A program made the translations under genes and the position numbers. The notes beneath the pieces are model-generated. The model was given only the letters and a program-made list of their open reading frames with translations. It ran no database searches and was not told the origin of the DNA. Below are positions 56,622-64,000 of a stretch of 64,000 nucleotides of DNA, piece by piece. The stretch covers positions 1 to 64,000 of the forward strand of contig DATJTI010000031.1 of NCBI GenBank assembly GCA_035503615.1. The letters run 5' to 3'. The DNA is from AP-15 sp035503615 (GTDB lineage Bacteria; Pseudomonadota; Alphaproteobacteria; ATCC43930; CGMCC-115725). Within the stretch, counting starts at the first letter, position 1. The number at the start of each line of letters is the position of its first letter.

Positions 56622-57271
56622 ACACCACCACCGCCGGGGCGCCGGTCGCGCAGCCGGAGAGCTTCGCATTCACGCCGGAAAACCTTGCAGCGGCACGGGC
56701 GCACATCGCCAAATATCCGCCGGGCCGCCAGGCGAGCGCGGTCTTGGCGCTGCTCGATCTGGCACAACGCCAGGCCGGCGGCTGGTTGCCGCGGGCGGCG
56801 ATGGATCATGTTGCGCAACTGCTCGAAATGGCGCCGATCCGGGTCTACGAGGTCGGCAGCTTCTATACGATGCTCAATCTGCGACCGGTCGGGCGCTATC
56901 TGCTGCAGGCCTGCACGACGACACCGTGCTGGCTGCGCGGCTCGGACGCGGTGGTCGGCGCCTGCGAGAAGCAGCTCGGCATCGGCGTCGGTGGCACGAC
57001 CGAGGATGGCTTGTTCACCCTGGTCGAGGTCGAATGCCTCGGCGCCTGCGTCAACGCGCCGATCTTGCAGGTCAACGACGATTTCTACGAGGATCTGGAT
57101 GGACCGGCGACCGAGGCGCTACTCGAGGCGCTGCGCGCCGGCCACCCGCCGCCACCGGGCTCGGTGATCGGGCGGCACGGCTCCGAGCCAGAGGGCGGCC
57201 GCACCACGCTGAACGAGCCGGCGGCGCGCAACCCGGCCGGTGACCCCGGCGCCGGTTCCGAGAGGACATAA
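56618..57271 (+). CDS. nuoE: NADH-quinone oxidoreductase subunit E
   Basis: A 217-residue thioredoxin-like subunit holding cluster N1a; ligands are in QACTTTPCWLRG and VECLGACVNAP. The C-terminal 40 or so residues (after EALRAGHPPP) are polar and non-conserved, as is common in alphaproteobacteria. Starts in an ATGA overlap with nuoD. Confidence 0.96.
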   Translation: MNTTTAGAPVAQPESFAFTPENLAAARAHIAKYPPGRQASAVLALLDLAQRQAGGWLPRAAMDHVAQLLEMAPIRVYEVGSFYTMLNLRPVGRYLLQACTTTPCWLRGSDAVVGACEKQLGIGVGGTTEDGLFTLVEVECLGACVNAPILQVNDDFYEDLDGPATEALLEALRAGHPPPPGSVIGRHGSEPEGGRTTLNEPAARNPAGDPGAGSERT

Positions 57272-58561
57272 ATGCTTGCCGACACTGACCGCATCTTCAC
57301 CAATCTCTATGGCCAGGACGACTGGCGGCTCGATGGCGCGCGGCGCCGCGGCGATTGGGACGGCACCCGCGAACTGATCCTCAAGGGGCGTGACTGGATC
57401 GTCAACGCGGCCAAGGAATCCGGGCTGCGCGGACGCGGCGGTGCCGGGTTTCCGACCGGGCTCAAATGGTCGTTCATGCCGAAGGAGAGCGAGCGGCCGA
57501 CTTATCTCGTCGTTAATGCCGATGAGAGCGAGCCCGGCACCTGCAAGGACCGCGACATCATCCGCAACGATCCGCACAAGCTGATCGAGGGGGCATTGCT
57601 CGCCTCGGCCGGGATGGGGGTGCACCACTCTTACATCTACATCCGCGGCGAGTTCTACAACGAGGCGGTGCGCCTGCAGGCGGCGATCGACGAAGCCTAT
57701 GCGGCGGGGCTGATCGGCAAGGATGCGTGCGGATCCGGCTACCCGTTCGAACTCCATCTGCACCGCGGCGCCGGTGCCTATATCTGCGGCGAGGAGACCG
57801 GGCTGCTCGAAAGCCTCGAAGGGCGCAAGGGCCAGCCGCGCCTCAAGCCGCCGTTTCCGGCGGCGGTCGGGCTTTATGGCTGTCCGACCACGGTCAACAA
57901 TGTCGAGACGATCGCGGTGGTGCCGACCATCCTGCGGCGCGGTGCTGCCTGGTTCGCCGGGATCGGCCGGCCGCGCAACAGCGGCACCAAGGTGTTCTGC
58001 ATCTCCGGGCACGTCAACCAGCCGTGCAATGTCGAAGAAGAGATGGGCATTCCGCTCAAGGAACTGATCGAGCGCCATGCCGGCGGGGTGCGCGGCGGCT
58101 GGGACAATCTCCTGGCGGTGATCCCGGGCGGCTCGTCGGTGCCGGTCTTGCCGAAATCGATCTGCGACACGGTCTTGATGGATTTCGACAGCCTGGTCGC
58201 GGTCAAGAGCGGGCTCGGCACGGCCGCGGTCATCGTCATGGACAAGACGACCGATATCGTCAAGGCGATCGCCCGCTTGTCCAAATTCTACAAGCACGAG
58301 AGTTGCGGGCAATGCACGCCGTGCCGCGAGGGCACCGGCTGGATGTGGCGTGTCGTGGAGCGGATGGCCGAGGGCAATGCGGCACCGGCCGAGATCGATG
58401 CGCTGCTCGACGTCTCCTACCAAGTCGAAGGCCACACGATCTGCGCCTTGGGCGACGCCGCGGCCTGGCCGATCCAGGGGCTGATCCGCCATTTCCGACC
58501 GGAAATCGAGCGCCGCATCGCGCTACATCGAGCAGCCGCGCTGCCGCAGGCGGCAGAGTAA
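57272..58561 (+). CDS. nuoF: NADH-quinone oxidoreductase subunit F
   Basis: A 429-residue subunit binding NADH, FMN and cluster N3. It shows GRGGAGFPTGLKWSFMP, the FMN-site NADESEPGTCKDRD, AYICGEETGLLES, and the 4Fe-4S ligands in ESCGQCTPCREG plus a later Cys (HTICALGD). The ATG directly follows the nuoE stop. Confidence 0.97.
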   Translation: MLADTDRIFTNLYGQDDWRLDGARRRGDWDGTRELILKGRDWIVNAAKESGLRGRGGAGFPTGLKWSFMPKESERPTYLVVNADESEPGTCKDRDIIRNDPHKLIEGALLASAGMGVHHSYIYIRGEFYNEAVRLQAAIDEAYAAGLIGKDACGSGYPFELHLHRGAGAYICGEETGLLESLEGRKGQPRLKPPFPAAVGLYGCPTTVNNVETIAVVPTILRRGAAWFAGIGRPRNSGTKVFCISGHVNQPCNVEEEMGIPLKELIERHAGGVRGGWDNLLAVIPGGSSVPVLPKSICDTVLMDFDSLVAVKSGLGTAAVIVMDKTTDIVKAIARLSKFYKHESCGQCTPCREGTGWMWRVVERMAEGNAAPAEIDALLDVSYQVEGHTICALGDAAAWPIQGLIRHFRPEIERRIALHRAAALPQAAE

Positions 58562-58880
58562 AAATGCAAATCAAAAGAGCTGAACCGCTCGCTATTCCTG
58601 GCGCAAATAGGGGCTATCCCAGGAACACCGGGCGGTTGACATTGATCACAACCCGTCAGCCCTTTTTCGTCTTGGCCGGGCTTGTCCCGGCCATCCACGC
58701 TATAGGCGTTCGTCGTGATCTCGTGGGTGTCCGGATCCGGTCCGGGCATGACGAAGCGTGGTGGGAGATGCTCGGTTATAAACCCTGTTTGGGTTGCAAA
58801 TCCGATTTTGCCTCATCGTCTTCTCGCGGGGGCGATGAATCCGCATCGCGAACCGCACAACGCCAGTCGAGTGTAGCCCG
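58562..58880. other. Spacer between nuoF and nuoG holding a palindromic repeat element
   Basis: 319 bp, the only large gap in the nuo operon. The inverted repeat at 58667-58755 is described separately. The spacer also has a small AACCC-tgtt-TGGGTT hairpin near 58786. An open frame runs through it (one stretch reads LAGLVPAIH), but that is a familiar translation of the repeat rather than a gene. Confidence 0.75.
58667..58755. repeat. Dispersed palindromic element (REP-like), inverted arms of about 33 bp
   Basis: Arms 58667-58699 and 58722-58755 are imperfect inverted copies around a 22-bp loop. The left arm itself contains the hairpin GGCCGGG-CTTGT-CCCGGCC (58674-58692), and the right arm contains CCGGATCCGG and ends GGGCATGACGAA. 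This GGCTTGTCCCGGCCATCC / GGGCATGACG pattern is the hallmark of abundant intergenic palindromes in alphaproteobacterial genomes. Confidence 0.8.
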
Positions 58881-60959
58881 ATGCCAAAGCTGACGATCGA
58901 TGGTGACGAGATCGAAGTGCCGTCCGGCACGACGATCTTGCAGGCTTGCGAACTGGCCGGGATCGAAGTCGCCCATTTCTGCTTTCACGAGCGGCTGGCG
59001 ATTGCCGGCAATTGCCGCATGTGCCTGGTTGAAGTCGAAAAATCACCAAAGCCGATCGCGTCATGCGCAATGCCGGTCGGCGATGGCATGGTCGTGCACA
59101 CCAATTCGGAAAAGGCGGTCAAGGCGCGCCATGGGGTCATGGAGTTCCTGCTGATCAACCATCCGCTCGATTGTCCGATCTGCGACCAGGGCGGCGAGTG
59201 CGATCTGCAGGATCAGGCGATGGCCTACGGCTTCGATCGCGGAAGATTCGAGGAAAACAAGCGGGCCGTGCGCGACAAGAATTTCGGTCCGCTGGTCGAG
59301 ACCCATATGACCCGCTGCATCCATTGCACGCGCTGCATCCGCTTTCTGACCGAGATCGCCGGGGTGCAGGAGCTTGGCGCCACCGGACGCGGCGAGGACA
59401 TGGAGATCGGCACCTATATTGAGCGCGCCCTCGGCTCCGAGCTGTCGGCCAACATCATCGATCTGTGCCCGGTCGGCGCCCTGACCTCGAAGCCATACGC
59501 GTTCACCGCCCGGCCGTGGGAGTTGACCAAGACCGAATCGATCGATGTGCTCGACGCGGTCGGCAGCAACATCCGTATCGATGCGCGCAACGGGCAAGTG
59601 CTGCGGGTGCTGCCGCGGGTCAACGAGGCGGTCAACGAGGAGTGGATCTCGGACAAGACCCGCTATGCGATCGACGGGTTGCGCCGGCGTCGGCTCGATC
59701 GCCCCTATGCCGGAAGGCGCGGCCAATCATCGAGCGGGCGGGTCGAGACCGAATGGCGCGAAGCGCTGGATCTGGTCGCCGAGCGGTTGAGGACGGTGCC
59801 TTGCGAGCGCATCGCGGCGATCGCCGGCGATCTCGCCGATCTCGAAGCGATGTTCGCCTTGCAACAGCTGCTGCAAGGCCTTGGCGCGGTCAGCCTCGAT
59901 TGCCGCCAGGACGGGGCGAAGCTCGACCCGCGCTGCCGCGCCGGTTATCTGTTCAACACGACGATCGCCGGTATCGAACAGGCCGATGCCTGTCTTTTGA
60001 TCGGCACCAACCCGCGCGCTGAAGCCCCGCTCGTCAATGCCCGGCTGCGCAAGCGCCATCTGCGCGGCGGCTTCGCGGTGGCGGCGATCGGTCCGGCGCT
60101 CGATCTGACCTATCCCGCCGAGATACTGGGCGAAGGCGGCGACACGCTCGCCGCGCTCGCGAACGGCCGCCACCCCTGGGCCGAGCAGCTGCGCCAGGCT
60201 GAGCATCCGATGCTGATATTGGGGCAGGGGGCGCTGGCGCGGCCGGATGGAGCGAGTGTGCTGGGGGTGGCGCGCCGGATCGCCGAGGAGTGCCGGCTGG
60301 TGCGCGACGGGTGGAACGGGTTCAACGTGCTGCACAGCGCGGCGGCGCGGGTCGGCGGGCTCGATCTCGGCTTTACGCCCGGACCGGGCGGACATGATGT
60401 GGCCGGGATCCTCAAAGGCTGCCGGTCGGGTGCCATCGAACTGCTCTACCTGCTTGGCGCCGACGAGATCGACACCACCGACCTCGGCAATGCCTTTGTT
60501 GTCTATCAGGGTCATCACGGCGACCGGGGTGCCGCCGGCGCCGATGTGATCCTGCCGGGCGCCGCCTATACCGAGAAGGATGCCACCTGGGTCAACACCG
60601 AAGGCCGGGTGCAAGAGGGCCAGCGCGCCGTCTTCCCGCCCGGCGATGCGCGTGAGGATTGGCGGATCGTGCGCGCATTGTCGGCGGCGGTCGGCCGGCC
60701 GCTCGCTTTCGATACGCTCGACGAGTTGCGCCGGCTGATGCGCGCGGCCCATCCGGCACTGGCAGCGGGCGGTCCGGCGGCCGCGGTGTGGGGCGAGTTC
60801 GGCACGACTGGTCCGCTCGATCCGGCGCCGTTTACCTATCCGATCACCGACTTCTACCGTACTGACCCGATCAGCCGGGCCAGCCAGACGATGGCCGAGT
60901 GCAGCGAAATCTTTGTCGCGCATCGCCGCGAGCCGGCGCGGACTGGCACCGATGGCTGA
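58881..60959 (+). CDS. nuoG: NADH-quinone oxidoreductase subunit G
   Basis: A 692-residue subunit holding clusters N1b, N4 and N5. The N-terminal [2Fe-2S] domain has CELAGIEVAHFC, NCRMCLVEVE and ASCAMPV. The His-Cys3 site includes CPICDQGGECDLQ, then the CIHCTRCIRF cluster motif, and a molybdopterin-oxidoreductase-like domain lacking a cofactor. ATG at 58881 with no strong ribosome-binding site, separated from nuoF by the palindromic element. Overlaps nuoH by 8 bp. Confidence 0.95.
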   Translation: MPKLTIDGDEIEVPSGTTILQACELAGIEVAHFCFHERLAIAGNCRMCLVEVEKSPKPIASCAMPVGDGMVVHTNSEKAVKARHGVMEFLLINHPLDCPICDQGGECDLQDQAMAYGFDRGRFEENKRAVRDKNFGPLVETHMTRCIHCTRCIRFLTEIAGVQELGATGRGEDMEIGTYIERALGSELSANIIDLCPVGALTSKPYAFTARPWELTKTESIDVLDAVGSNIRIDARNGQVLRVLPRVNEAVNEEWISDKTRYAIDGLRRRRLDRPYAGRRGQSSSGRVETEWREALDLVAERLRTVPCERIAAIAGDLADLEAMFALQQLLQGLGAVSLDCRQDGAKLDPRCRAGYLFNTTIAGIEQADACLLIGTNPRAEAPLVNARLRKRHLRGGFAVAAIGPALDLTYPAEILGEGGDTLAALANGRHPWAEQLRQAEHPMLILGQGALARPDGASVLGVARRIAEECRLVRDGWNGFNVLHSAAARVGGLDLGFTPGPGGHDVAGILKGCRSGAIELLYLLGADEIDTTDLGNAFVVYQGHHGDRGAAGADVILPGAAYTEKDATWVNTEGRVQEGQRAVFPPGDAREDWRIVRALSAAVGRPLAFDTLDELRRLMRAAHPALAAGGPAAAVWGEFGTTGPLDPAPFTYPITDFYRTDPISRASQTMAECSEIFVAHRREPARTGTDG

Positions 60960-61956
60960 TTTCTGGAGCGGTTACGCCGGGTTCACGCTGATCACGATTG
61001 GCGAGGTGCTGGCGGTGGTGGTGCCGCTTTTGATCGCGGTCGCCTATCTGACCTATGCCGAGCGCAAGGTGCTGGCGTTCTCGCAGCTGCGCAAGGGGCC
61101 GAATGTCGTCGGCCCGTTCGGCCTGCTGCAACCTTTCGCCGACGGCCTCAAATTGTTGATCAAGGAGACGGTGGTCCCGAGCGGCGCCAACCGACTCGTC
61201 TTCATCGTCGCACCGATCGTCACTTTCACGTTGGCGCTCGTCGCCTGGGCGGTGATCCCGTTCAATCCGGGGATGGTGATCGCCAACATCAATGTCGGCA
61301 TTCTCTATCTGTTTGCGATCAGCTCGCTCGGTGTCTACGGCATCATCCTTGCCGGCTGGGCGTCGAATTCGCGCTACGCTTTTCTCGGTGCGCTGCGCTC
61401 GGCGGCACAGATGGTGTCCTATGAGGTGGCGGTCGGGTTTGTGCTGGTCACCGTGCTGCTATGCGTCGGGTCGCTCAATCTGAGCGATATCGTCTTGGCG
61501 CAGCGCCACCTGTGGTTCTGCGTGCCGCTGCTGCCGATGTTTGTGATCTTCTTCATCTCGGGGCTTGCCGAGACCAACCGGGCTCCGTTCGACCTGGTCG
61601 AAGGCGAGACCGAGCTGGTGGCCGGCTATTTTGTCGAATACTCGGCGATGGCCTTCGCGCTCTTCTATCTCGGCGAATACGCCAACATGATCCTGATGAG
61701 TGCCATGACCAGCGTGTTGTTTCTCGGCGGCTGGCTGGCCCCGTTCGGGGTGGTTCCGTTCACCTGGGTGCCGGGACCGATCTGGTTTCTGCTCAAGATC
61801 GCCTTTGTGCTGTTCTGTTTTTTGTGGGTGCGGGCCACCTTCCCGCGATTTCGCTATGACCAGCTGATGCGGCTCGGTTGGAAGGTGTTCCTGCCGTTTT
61901 CGCTCTTATGGCTGGTGCTGACCGCGGGCGTGCTGATCGCCGGCGGCTGGCGCTGA
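60952..61956 (+). CDS. nuoH: NADH-quinone oxidoreductase subunit H
   Basis: A 334-residue eight-helix membrane subunit joining the peripheral arm to the proton pumps. It shows YAERKVLAFSQLRKGPNVVG, GWASNSRYAFLGALRSAAQM in part, and AETNRAPFDLVEGETELVAG in part, which line the quinone channel. ATG 60952 overlaps the nuoG stop. Confidence 0.97.
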   Translation: MADFWSGYAGFTLITIGEVLAVVVPLLIAVAYLTYAERKVLAFSQLRKGPNVVGPFGLLQPFADGLKLLIKETVVPSGANRLVFIVAPIVTFTLALVAWAVIPFNPGMVIANINVGILYLFAISSLGVYGIILAGWASNSRYAFLGALRSAAQMVSYEVAVGFVLVTVLLCVGSLNLSDIVLAQRHLWFCVPLLPMFVIFFISGLAETNRAPFDLVEGETELVAGYFVEYSAMAFALFYLGEYANMILMSAMTSVLFLGGWLAPFGVVPFTWVPGPIWFLLKIAFVLFCFLWVRATFPRFRYDQLMRLGWKVFLPFSLLWLVLTAGVLIAGGWR

Positions 61957-61982
61957 GCCGGCATCGACCGAGGATCAATACG

Positions 61983-62471
61983 ATGGCATTTGGGGCACGC
62001 GGCGCGCGCAGCCTGCTGCTGAGCGAGCTGTTGTCGGGGATGGCGCTGACCCTGCGCTACATGTTCCGGCGCGCGGTCACGGTCAACTACCCCTACGAGA
62101 AGGGCCCGCTCAGCGCCCGCTTTCGCGGCGAGCATGCGCTGCGCCGCTACCCGAATGGCGAAGAGCGCTGCATCGCCTGCAAATTGTGCGAGGCGATCTG
62201 TCCGGCGCTGGCGATCACGATCGAGGCCGAGCCGCGCTCCGATGGCAGCCGGCGCACGACGCGCTACGACATCGACATGACGAAGTGCATCTATTGCGGC
62301 TATTGCCAGGAGGCTTGCCCGGTCGATGCGATCGTCGAGGGGCCGAATTTCGAATTCGCCACCGAGACCCGCGAGGAGCTGTTCTACGACAAGCAGAGAT
62401 TGCTCGATAATGGCGACCGCTGGGAAGCCGAGATCGCGAAGAACCTGGCGATCGATGCACCTTATCGGTGA
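61983..62471 (+). CDS. nuoI: NADH-quinone oxidoreductase subunit I
   Basis: A 162-residue subunit carrying the two 4Fe-4S clusters N6a and N6b. The motifs are CIACKLCEAICPALAI and CIYCGYCQEACPVDAI. ATG 61983 has GAGGAT upstream; a longer frame upstream overlaps nuoH and is not conserved. Confidence 0.97.
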   Translation: MAFGARGARSLLLSELLSGMALTLRYMFRRAVTVNYPYEKGPLSARFRGEHALRRYPNGEERCIACKLCEAICPALAITIEAEPRSDGSRRTTRYDIDMTKCIYCGYCQEACPVDAIVEGPNFEFATETREELFYDKQRLLDNGDRWEAEIAKNLAIDAPYR

Positions 62472-62559
62472 TCATGGTCGAGTGCCGACGCGCTGTTCAC
62501 ACCCGCTGCCGCCATGCCGGACCGGGTGTCGGGTGCGGTGAGGCGGGTGAGGGGCGGCG

Positions 62560-63174
62560 ATGATCCTCCATACGATCCTGTTCTATGTCTTTGCCGTATC
62601 GGCGGTGGCCGCCGGGGCGATGGTCGTCGCCGCCCGCAATCCGGTCCATTCGGTGCTGTTCCTGATCCTCGCCTTCTTCGATACCGCGGCGCTCTTCGTA
62701 CTGATCGGCGCCGAGTTCCTGGCGATGATCCTGGTCATCGTCTATGTCGGCGCGGTGGCCGTCCTGTTCCTGTTTGTCGTGATGATGCTTGACATCGATT
62801 TCATGCAACTGCGCAGCGGCTTTGTGCGCTACCTGCCGATCGGCGCCGCGGTCGGGCTGGTGCTGCTCGCCGAACTCGTCTTCATCATCGTCAGCTGGGC
62901 GGTGATCCCGGCTGCGACCGGGCCCGCGAACACACCCTCGGGCGGGGTCGCGATCAGCAACACGAGGGCGCTCGGTGACGTGCTCTACACCCGCTACCTG
63001 TTCGCCTTCGAGGCGGCCGGATTGATCCTCCTGGTGGCGATGATCGGGGCGATCGTCTTAACGCTGCGCCACCGCGCCGATGCCCGCCGGCAGTCGATCG
63101 CGGCACAGCTGGCCCGCACCCGGGCGCAATCGGTCGAGGTGGTCAAGGTGCCGGTCGGCGGAGGTGTCGGATGA
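62560..63174 (+). CDS. nuoJ: NADH-quinone oxidoreductase subunit J
   Basis: A 204-residue membrane subunit with five predicted helices. FLAMILVIVYVGAVAVLFLF (about residues 53-72), with a conserved Gly and Tyr in the third helix, is the family signature. The C-terminus is short and basic. GAGGGGCGGCG precedes the ATG. The stop overlaps nuoK as ATGA. Confidence 0.96.
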   Translation: MILHTILFYVFAVSAVAAGAMVVAARNPVHSVLFLILAFFDTAALFVLIGAEFLAMILVIVYVGAVAVLFLFVVMMLDIDFMQLRSGFVRYLPIGAAVGLVLLAELVFIIVSWAVIPAATGPANTPSGGVAISNTRALGDVLYTRYLFAFEAAGLILLVAMIGAIVLTLRHRADARRQSIAAQLARTRAQSVEVVKVPVGGGVG

Positions 63175-63479
63175 CGATCGGGCTGGCGCAATATCTGACC
63201 GTCGCGGCGATCCTGTTCACGCTCGGGATCTTTGGCATCTTTCTCAATCGCAAGAACGTCATCATCATTCTGATGTCGATCGAACTGATGCTGCTCGCCG
63301 TCAACATCAATTTCGTGGCTTTCTCGGTGTTTCTGAACGATATCGTCGGTCAGGCCTTTGCCATGTTCATCCTGACCGTTGCCGCCGCCGAAGCGGCGAT
63401 CGGCCTCGCCATCCTCGTCGTCTATTTCCGCAATCGCGGCACGATCCGGGTCGAAGACATCAACCTGATGAAAGGGTAG
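63171..63479 (+). CDS. nuoK: NADH-quinone oxidoreductase subunit K
   Basis: A 102-residue three-helix antiporter-like subunit. IELMLLAVNINFVAF carries the conserved membrane Glu, and VAAAEAAIGLAI the second. Length matches the family. nuoL follows six bases after the stop. Confidence 0.97.
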   Translation: MTIGLAQYLTVAAILFTLGIFGIFLNRKNVIIILMSIELMLLAVNINFVAFSVFLNDIVGQAFAMFILTVAAAEAAIGLAILVVYFRNRGTIRVEDINLMKG

Positions 63480-63484
63480 CGGCT

Positions 63485-64000
63485 TTGGCTGTCGCGATCG
63501 TCTTTCTGCCGCTGCTCGCCTCGATCATCGCCGGTTTTTTCGGCCGCCAGATCGGCGACCGCGGCGCGCAGCTCGTCACCTGCGGCGCGCTGCTGCTGGC
63601 GGCAGCGCTGTCGATCCCGCTGTTTCTGCAAATTCTTGCGGCAAGCCACCCGCTGGTAACACCGCTCGCGAGCTGGATCGTATCGGGCGGGGTCGATGTC
63701 AGCTGGGCGATCCGGCTCGACACGTTGAGCGGCGTGATGATCGTCACCGTGACCGTCGTGTCGTCGATGGTCCACGTCTACTCGATCGGCTACATGGCCG
63801 AAGATCCCTCGATCCCGCGCTTCATGTCATATCTGAGCCTGTTCACGTTCTTCATGCTGGCGTTGGTGACCTCGGACAATTTCGTGCAGCTGTTTTTCGG
63901 CTGGGAGGGGGTGGGCCTGATGTCCTACCTGCTGGTCGGTTTCTGGTACGACCGGCCGAGCGCCAATGCCGCCGCGATCAAGGCGTTCGTCGTCAACCGG
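63485..64000 (+). CDS. nuoL: NADH-quinone oxidoreductase subunit L (5' part, cut by window end)
   Basis: The first 172 codons of the large proton-pumping subunit. The frame shows several hydrophobic helices and FGWEGVGLMSYLLVGFWYDR in part (conserved Glu of helix 5), with FVVNR at the window end. The start is a TTG at 63485 with AAAGGG eight bases upstream; no in-frame ATG gives a normal N-terminus. The gene continues past 64000. Confidence 0.93.
   Translation, partial: MAVAIVFLPLLASIIAGFFGRQIGDRGAQLVTCGALLLAAALSIPLFLQILAASHPLVTPLASWIVSGGVDVSWAIRLDTLSGVMIVTVTVVSSMVHVYSIGYMAEDPSIPRFMSYLSLFTFFMLALVTSDNFVQLFFGWEGVGLMSYLLVGFWYDRPSANAAAIKAFVVNR

Noticed and set aside
58562..58880. Open frame through the nuoF-nuoG spacer reading LAGLVPAIH
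   Set aside because: This peptide is a typical translation of the dispersed palindromic repeat, not a conserved protein.

Overview
The window is a GC-rich chromosomal segment of an alphaproteobacterium. The evidence is the tig-clpP-clpX-lon-hupB block followed by a full nuo operon, the phoR-pstSCAB-phoU-phoB locus, accD-folC, glnE with bcp, and an alphaproteobacterial-type dispersed palindrome. The tRNA-His carries G-1 and C73, the ancestral bacterial state lost in Rhizobiales, Rhodobacterales and Caulobacterales. That points to a Rhodospirillales-like lineage, but the species cannot be named from the sequence. Coding density is high, and the long ORFs opposite real genes are artefacts of high GC.

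Layout. 1-1.8 kb: truncated sugar-nucleotide dehydratase (surface polysaccharide). 1.9-3.2 kb: cyclic-nucleotide-gated K+ channel. 3.1-7.6 kb (minus): glnE-bcp-DUF455 protein. 7.7-10.5 kb (minus): MmgE/PrpD protein, acetyltransferase, enoyl-CoA hydratase. 10.7-14.5 kb: N-acyl amino-acid hydrolases (argE, M14 deacylase, divergent N-formylglutamate amidohydrolase) with a DNA glycosylase. 14.5-17.2 kb: pyridoxamine-oxidase-like protein, accD, folC. 17.4-24.7 kb: an accessory catabolic cluster (amidohydrolase, 4-hydroxyphenylpyruvate dioxygenase, TauD-like and VOC-type enzymes, luciferase-like monooxygenase, CoA transferase, lipoprotein). 25.3-35.5 kb: methyltransferase, then the phosphate regulon with a four-repeat Pho box before pstS, and malic enzyme. 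35.8-42.5 kb: small unlinked genes, including a second cNMP-domain channel (MscS type), a Fur/Zur regulator and two tiny proteins. 42.6-45.9 kb: tRNA-His, NAD(P)HX repair enzyme, malonyl-CoA decarboxylase. 46.1-53.7 kb: tRNA-Leu, protein quality control (tig, clpP, clpX, lon), hupB, tRNA-Val, tRNA-Asp. 53.8-64 kb: nuoA-L, cut by the window end in nuoL.

The most unusual feature is a set of at least thirteen short tandem arrays (units 12-22 bp, 2-8 copies). Each has its own unit sequence. They lie at gene ends or in intergenic spaces and are absent inside the large pst and nuo operons. Several begin inside the last codons of a gene, so the natural stop codon sits in the first repeat unit. One array (36821-36897) consists of small palindromes whose arms change in a compensatory way. 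A separate palindromic element of a recognisable alphaproteobacterial type sits between nuoF and nuoG.
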